From Penaeus vannamei (Eukaryota; Arthropoda; Malacostraca; Decapoda; Penaeidae), in assembly GCF_042767895.1 (NCBI RefSeq), contig NC_091563.1, positions 42,057,590 to 42,070,089 of the forward strand: a DNA stretch of 12,500 nucleotides. Direction: 5' to 3'. The translations under genes and the position numbers were made by a program. The notes under the pieces were generated by a model that worked only from the letters and a program-made list of their open reading frames with translations, had not been told where the DNA came from and did not search any database. The number at the start of each line of letters is the position of its first letter. Positions within the stretch are counted from its first letter, which is position 1. Of this stretch, positions 8,758 through 12,500 are shown one piece after another.

Positions 8758-9132
8758 GGGAGATGGGAGGGGGTGGGGGATGGGGGAAGGGGAAGAGGGA
8801 GGGGGGCGGGGGGTAGGGGGTGGAGGTTGGGGGTGGGGGTGGGGGGATGGGGGGAGATGGAAGGGGGTGTGGGTGGGGGTGGGGGGATGGAGGTGGATGG
8901 GGAGGGGAAGGTAAGGGAGAGAGGGTGGATGGTGGGGAGATGGGGGGTAAGGGGAAGAGGGTGGGGGTGGAGGTGAATGGGGGAGGAATGGGGAAGGGGA
9001 AGAGGAAGAGGGAGGGGTGGGGTAGGGGAAGAGGAAGAGGGAGGGGAGATGGGGGATCAGGGAGATGGGAAACGGTGGGGGATAAAGGGGAGAGGGAGGG
9101 GGATGTGGGTGGATGGTGTGGATGGGGTGGGT
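8758..9132. repeat. Very G-rich tract, G-quadruplex-prone
   Basis: Plus-strand sequence made of runs of 3 to 6 G separated by T, A, AT or GA (for example GGGGGTGGGGGTGGGGGG near 8830-8850). Between about 8766 and 8900 the G runs are dense and the loops are 1-3 bases, which is the classic pattern for intramolecular G-quadruplexes. Towards 9132 it becomes a GGGAAGAGG and GGGTGG mixture. The minus strand is C-rich and could form i-motifs. No gene is present. Confidence 0.92.
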
Positions 9133-9215
9133 AGGGTAAAATGAAAAAAAGTGATCTGATGTAGATTATGGATCCAAACACTTTTAAAAACATACCTGCC
9201 CATTAATCCATTCAC
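9133..9215. other. Short unique spacer
   Basis: About 80 bp of AT-containing ordinary sequence between the G-rich tract and the 11-bp array. No feature is seen. Confidence 0.5.
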
Positions 9216-9397
9216 CCACCCACCCTCAGCCCACCCAAGACCCACCCATCCGCCCTCAACCCACCCAAAACCCACCCAAAGTCCACCCTCAACCCACCCC
9301 ACCCACGCATCCGCCCAACCTCCCACCCACCCACCCACCCTCAACCCACCCAAAACCCACCCTCAGCCCACTCTCAACCCACCCTCAACCCACCCAT
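9216..9397. repeat. 11-bp CCACCCWMAAC minisatellite
   Basis: Tandem 11-bp units such as CCACCCTCAAC, CCACCCAAAAC and CCACCCTCAGC; clean consecutive units are at 9220-9241 and 9261-9293. Shorter steps (CCACCCAT, CCCACCCACC) break the register near 9242-9249 and 9294-9340. The C-rich strand is plus here, opposite to the G-rich tract about 85 bp upstream. It is not the TTAGG arthropod telomere repeat. Confidence 0.88.
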
Positions 9398-9712
9398 CTC
9401 ACACGCTCCCAAAACAAAGCAAACAACAAGGTAAACACCAGGACGTGAGGATATGGAATATGGGAAAAGCGAGAGGGAGGGAAAGAGAGAATCGAAGAGG
9501 AAAGAAAGAGAGAGAGAGGGGGAGGGAGAGTGAGAGGGAGAGGGAGTGAGAGAGGGAGAGAGAGAGGGAGAGGGAGAGAGAGGGATATGGAGGGAGGGAG
9601 AGGGAGAGGGAGGGGGATTGAGGGAGAGGGAGAGAGGAGGGAGGGAGAGGGAGAGGGAGAGGGAGGGAGAGAGAGGAGAGAGGGAGAGAGAGGGAGAGAG
9701 AGGGAGCGAGAA

Positions 9713-9716
<4 letters not shown>
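9398..9716. repeat. Unique lead-in, then degenerate GGGAGAGAGA tract
   Basis: Positions 9398-9455 are ordinary sequence (ACACGCTCCCAAAACAAAGC). After that the plus strand becomes almost all purine, with GGGAGAG and GGGAGAGAGAG words that lead into the perfect AG run. The single T residues and GATTG near 9618 are the only regular pyrimidines. Confidence 0.85.

Positions 9717-9794
<78 letters not shown>
9717..9794. repeat. (AG)39 microsatellite
   Basis: A perfect run of 39 AG dinucleotides (78 bp) inside a longer purine block. As with the run at 5491-5602, it is a mirror repeat able to form triplex DNA. Confidence 0.98.
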
Positions 9795-9805
<11 letters not shown>

Positions 9806-10325
9806 GAAAGAGAGGGAGTGGGAGAGAGAGAGGGGGGTGAGAAAGGAAAAGGAGGAAGAAAAAAGGAAAAATTATAAAAAGAAAAAAAGGAAGAGGAGGA
9901 AAAGGAGAAGGAAGAGAGGGAGGATAGGGAGGAGAAGGAGCAGGAGGAGGAGAAAGAAGAAGAATAGGAGGGAGGAGGAGGAAGAGAGAGGAGGAGAAAG
10001 AGAAAGAGGATTGGGAGGATAGGGAGGAGGAGGAAAAGGAGGAGAGGGAGGAGGAGAAAAGAAGAAGAATAGGAGGAGAAGGGGAAAGAGGAGGAGGATA
10101 GAGAGGAGGAGGTGGAAAAGGAGGAGGAGGAGGAGAGGGAGGAGGAGAAAGAGAAAGAGGATTGGGAGGAGAAGGATGAGGAGGAAAAAGGAGGATTGGG
10201 AGGAGGAGGAGGAGGAAAAGGAGGAGGAGGAGGAGAAAGAGAAAGAGGAGGAGGATAGAGAGGAAGAGGAGGAAAAAGGAGGATAGGGAGGAGGAAAAGG
10301 AGGAGGAGAAAGAGGAGGAGGAACA
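9795..10325. repeat. GGA/GAA purine tract with dispersed copies
   Basis: Plus-strand sequence is almost all purine, built from AGGAGG, AAGAGG and GAAAGAG words. A longer word, GAGGAGAAAGAGAAAGAGGA, recurs near 9992, 10143 and 10228, and the first two copies continue as TTGGGAGGA. This shows an imperfect longer-range repeat of about 85-150 bp rather than random purine DNA. The minus strand reads as Ser/Leu/Pro/Phe-rich translations, which are artefacts. Confidence 0.87.
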
Positions 10326-10435
10326 AAGCGCGTGTCCATTAGGGCAAAGTGGACAAGTGGCGGACCAACAAAAGGGGAGGTTTTTGTGTCCCGATAATGT
10401 GGCGAGATGACGACCTCTCTGGGCGAAGGGGCGAG
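10326..10435. other. Short unique spacer with CpGs
   Basis: About 110 bp of ordinary, moderately CpG-containing sequence between the purine block and the CTGT field. Neither a transfer RNA fold nor a coding exon could be recognised. Confidence 0.5.
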
Positions 10436-11515
10436 TGGCTGTCCATCGGGCGGGCTGTCTTTGGGTGTCTGTCTGTCTGTATGTCTGGCTGCCGGGCTGT
10501 CTGTCTGTTGGGGTGTCTTTGGGTGTCTGGCTGTTTCTGTCCGTCTGTCTGTATGTCTGGCTGTCTTCGTGTATGTCTGTCTGTCTGTATGTCTGGTTGT
10601 CGGGCTGTCTTTGGGTGTCTGTCTGTCTGTATGGTTGTCGGGCTGTCTTTGGGTGTCTGTCTGTATGTCTGGCTGTCGGGCTGTCTCTGGGTGTCTGTCT
10701 GTCTATCTGTCTGGCTGCATGGTTGTCTGGCTGTCTGTCTGTCTGTTGGGATGTATCTGGGTGTTTGTCTGTCTATCTGTCTGGCTGCATGGTTGTCTGG
10801 CTGTCTGTCTGTCTGTCTGTTGGGATGTATCTGGGTGTTTGTCTGTCTATCTGTCTGGCTGCATGGTTGTCTGGCTGTCTGTCTGTCTGTTGGGGTGTAT
10901 GTCTGGCTGGCGGGCTGTCTTTGGGTGTCTGTCGGGCTGTCTTTGGGTGTCTGGCTGTATGGTTGTCTGGCTGTTTCTGTCCTTCTGTCTGTCGGGGTGT
11001 ATCTGGTTGCCTGTCTGTCTGGGTGTCTTTGTCTATGTCTGTCTGTATGTCTGGCTGTCGGGCTGTCTTTGGGTGTCTGTCGGGCTGTCTTTGGGTGTAT
11101 GGTTGTCTGCCTGTCTGTCAATCTGGCGGGCTGTTTTCGTGTATGTCTGTCTGTATGTCTGGCTGTTTCTGTCTGTCTGTTGGGATGTCTCTGGGTGTCT
11201 GTGTGTCTATCTGGCTGGCTGTTTCTGTCCGTCTGTCTCTCTGTCTGTCGGGGTTAGGCTGTCTCTGTCTGTCTGTCTGTATGTCTGTCGGGCTGTCTCT
11301 GTCCATCTGTCTGTCTGTCGGGGTTAGGCTGTCTCTGTCTGTCTGTCTGGCTGTTTCTGTCCATCTGTCTGTCTGTTGGGACGTCTCTGGGTGTCTGTGT
11401 GTCTATCTGCCTGTCTGTGTATCGTCCTGTCTGTCTGTCTATCAAGCTGTCTCGGGATGTCTGTCTGTCCATCTGTCTGTCGGGATATATCTGTCAATCT
11501 ATCTGTCTGTCGTTG
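10436..11515. repeat. CTGT-derived degenerate tetranucleotide field
   Basis: About 1.08 kb of sequence that keeps a four-base rhythm: TCTG, GCTG, TATG, GGTG and TTGG steps around long CTGT runs. Recurrent longer words are GGGCTGTCTTTGGGTGTCTG and GGCTGCATGGTTGTCTGG. A 70-bp offset links two copies of GGGGTTAGGCTGTCTCTGTC (near 11250 and 11320). All three plus frames and the minus strand are open, giving Cys/Leu/Ser/Val-rich or Thr/Asp/Arg/Gln-rich translations that repeat every four residues. Their codon pattern is fully explained by the tetranucleotide. Confidence 0.93.
10691..10904. repeat. Three-copy 70/74-bp repeat within the CTGT field
   Basis: Copies start at 10691, 10761 and 10835. 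Each contains GTCTATCTGTCTGGCTGCAT, GGTTGTCTGGCTGTCTG and, except for a change in the last copy, TTGGGATGTATCTGG. Copy 2 is 4 bp longer than copy 1 because of one extra CTGT, so microsatellite slippage occurred inside a duplicated higher-order unit. Confidence 0.92.
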
Positions 11516-12200
<685 letters not shown>

Positions 12201-12415
12201 GCGCCCTGACACCGGGGGAACACTGCACCTCATTCCGTCATTGCGCCGCTGCCTCGGGCCGTGACATCCGAGGGGAAAGACATCCGAGGGGAGAGAGAGA
12301 GGGGGAAGGGGAGAGAGAGGGGGAAGGGGAACGCCGCCCGCAAAGTGTGGTAGCGTCAGGCATCGACGGTCGCGCGCCCATCAGCGGGTTATCGCGGGTT
12401 TTGTATCGGTATGTG
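12201..12415. other. CpG-rich island with small duplications
   Basis: The most CpG-dense stretch of the window, for example CGACGGTCGCGCGCCC near 12364-12379. It holds two short tandem duplications: a 16-bp GACATCCGAGGGG unit at 12263-12278 and 12279-12294, and an 18-bp GAGAGAGAGGGGGAAGGG unit at 12293-12310 and 12311-12328. GCGGGTTATCGCGGGTTTT near 12384 is a small internal doubling. It might be promoter-proximal to a gene beyond the right edge, but no gene is visible here. Confidence 0.45.
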
Positions 12416-12500
12416 GGCGGGGGTGGGGGTGAGAGGGGGAAGGGGGGAGGGGGAGGGGGATGGGGAGGGAGATGGGGATGGGGAGGGGGAGGGAAGAGGG
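12416..12500. repeat. G-rich tract at the right edge
   Basis: G runs of 3 to 6 separated by T, A or AT, like the tract at 8758-9132. It continues beyond the window. Short loops make it a G-quadruplex candidate on the plus strand. Confidence 0.85.

Noticed and set aside
9216..9397. Telomeric repeat
   Set aside because: The 11-bp CCACCC unit does not match TTAGG/CCTAA or other common telomere repeats.
10326..10435. Transfer RNA gene in the unique spacers
   Set aside because: No B-box (GGTTCGANNCC-like) paired with an A-box or cloverleaf arms was found here or at 4531-4872.

Overview
No protein-coding gene, RNA gene, mobile element or CRISPR array can be supported in this window. It is a mosaic of tandem repeats and strongly strand-biased low-complexity DNA, broken by short single-copy islands. 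At least a dozen different repeat families lie next to each other: minisatellites with units of 21, 28, about 45-50, 22, 65-71, 46, about 40-46 and 11 bp, a degenerate CTGT field, and several long perfect dinucleotide runs, (AC)54, (AG)56 and (AG)39. Nothing looks prokaryotic: there are no compact genes with ribosome binding sites and no operons. The density of AC, AG, CCT, CTGT and GATA-type microsatellites fits an invertebrate animal nuclear genome. Decapod crustaceans, for example penaeid shrimps or crabs, are my best guess because their genomes are known for extreme microsatellite load. This is inference from repeat style only, and a mollusc or another arthropod is possible.

Layout, left half: 1-980, a 21-bp satellite that runs off the left edge; 981-1262, a short unique island; 1263-3425, about 2.2 kb that is almost all pyrimidine on the plus strand, made of a 28-bp array and a longer related array; 3426-4530, T-rich then AT-rich DNA with an 80-bp duplication, an 18-bp-arm AT hairpin and a 27-bp duplication; 4531-4872, a CpG-containing single-copy island with a cluster of transcription-factor-like motifs; 4873-5412, C-rich DNA, (AC)54 and a CCT field; 5491-6350, (AG)56 and a 22-bp G-rich array.

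Layout, right half: 6469-6860, a 65-71-bp array with a three-unit higher-order repeat; 6861-7620, trinucleotide-flavoured DNA with a 46-bp array; 7621-8150, a degenerate array full of CGTCA motifs; 8151-8657, a C-rich minisatellite; 8758-9132, a very G-rich block; 9216-9397, an 11-bp array; 9456-10325, a purine-only block; 10436-11515, a CTGT-derived field with nested higher-order copies; 11516-12200, A-rich, AG and GAAA DNA; 12201-12415, a CpG-rich island; and a G-rich right end.

The long translations in many frames are by-products of repeat arithmetic. Pure purine or pyrimidine DNA cannot form stop codons in most frames, and arrays with 21- or 28-bp units repeat the same stop-free codons. 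There is no gene network to describe. The biological interest lies in the repeats: related families, higher-order structure, purine/pyrimidine strand switches, structure-forming DNA and repeated candidate binding motifs.
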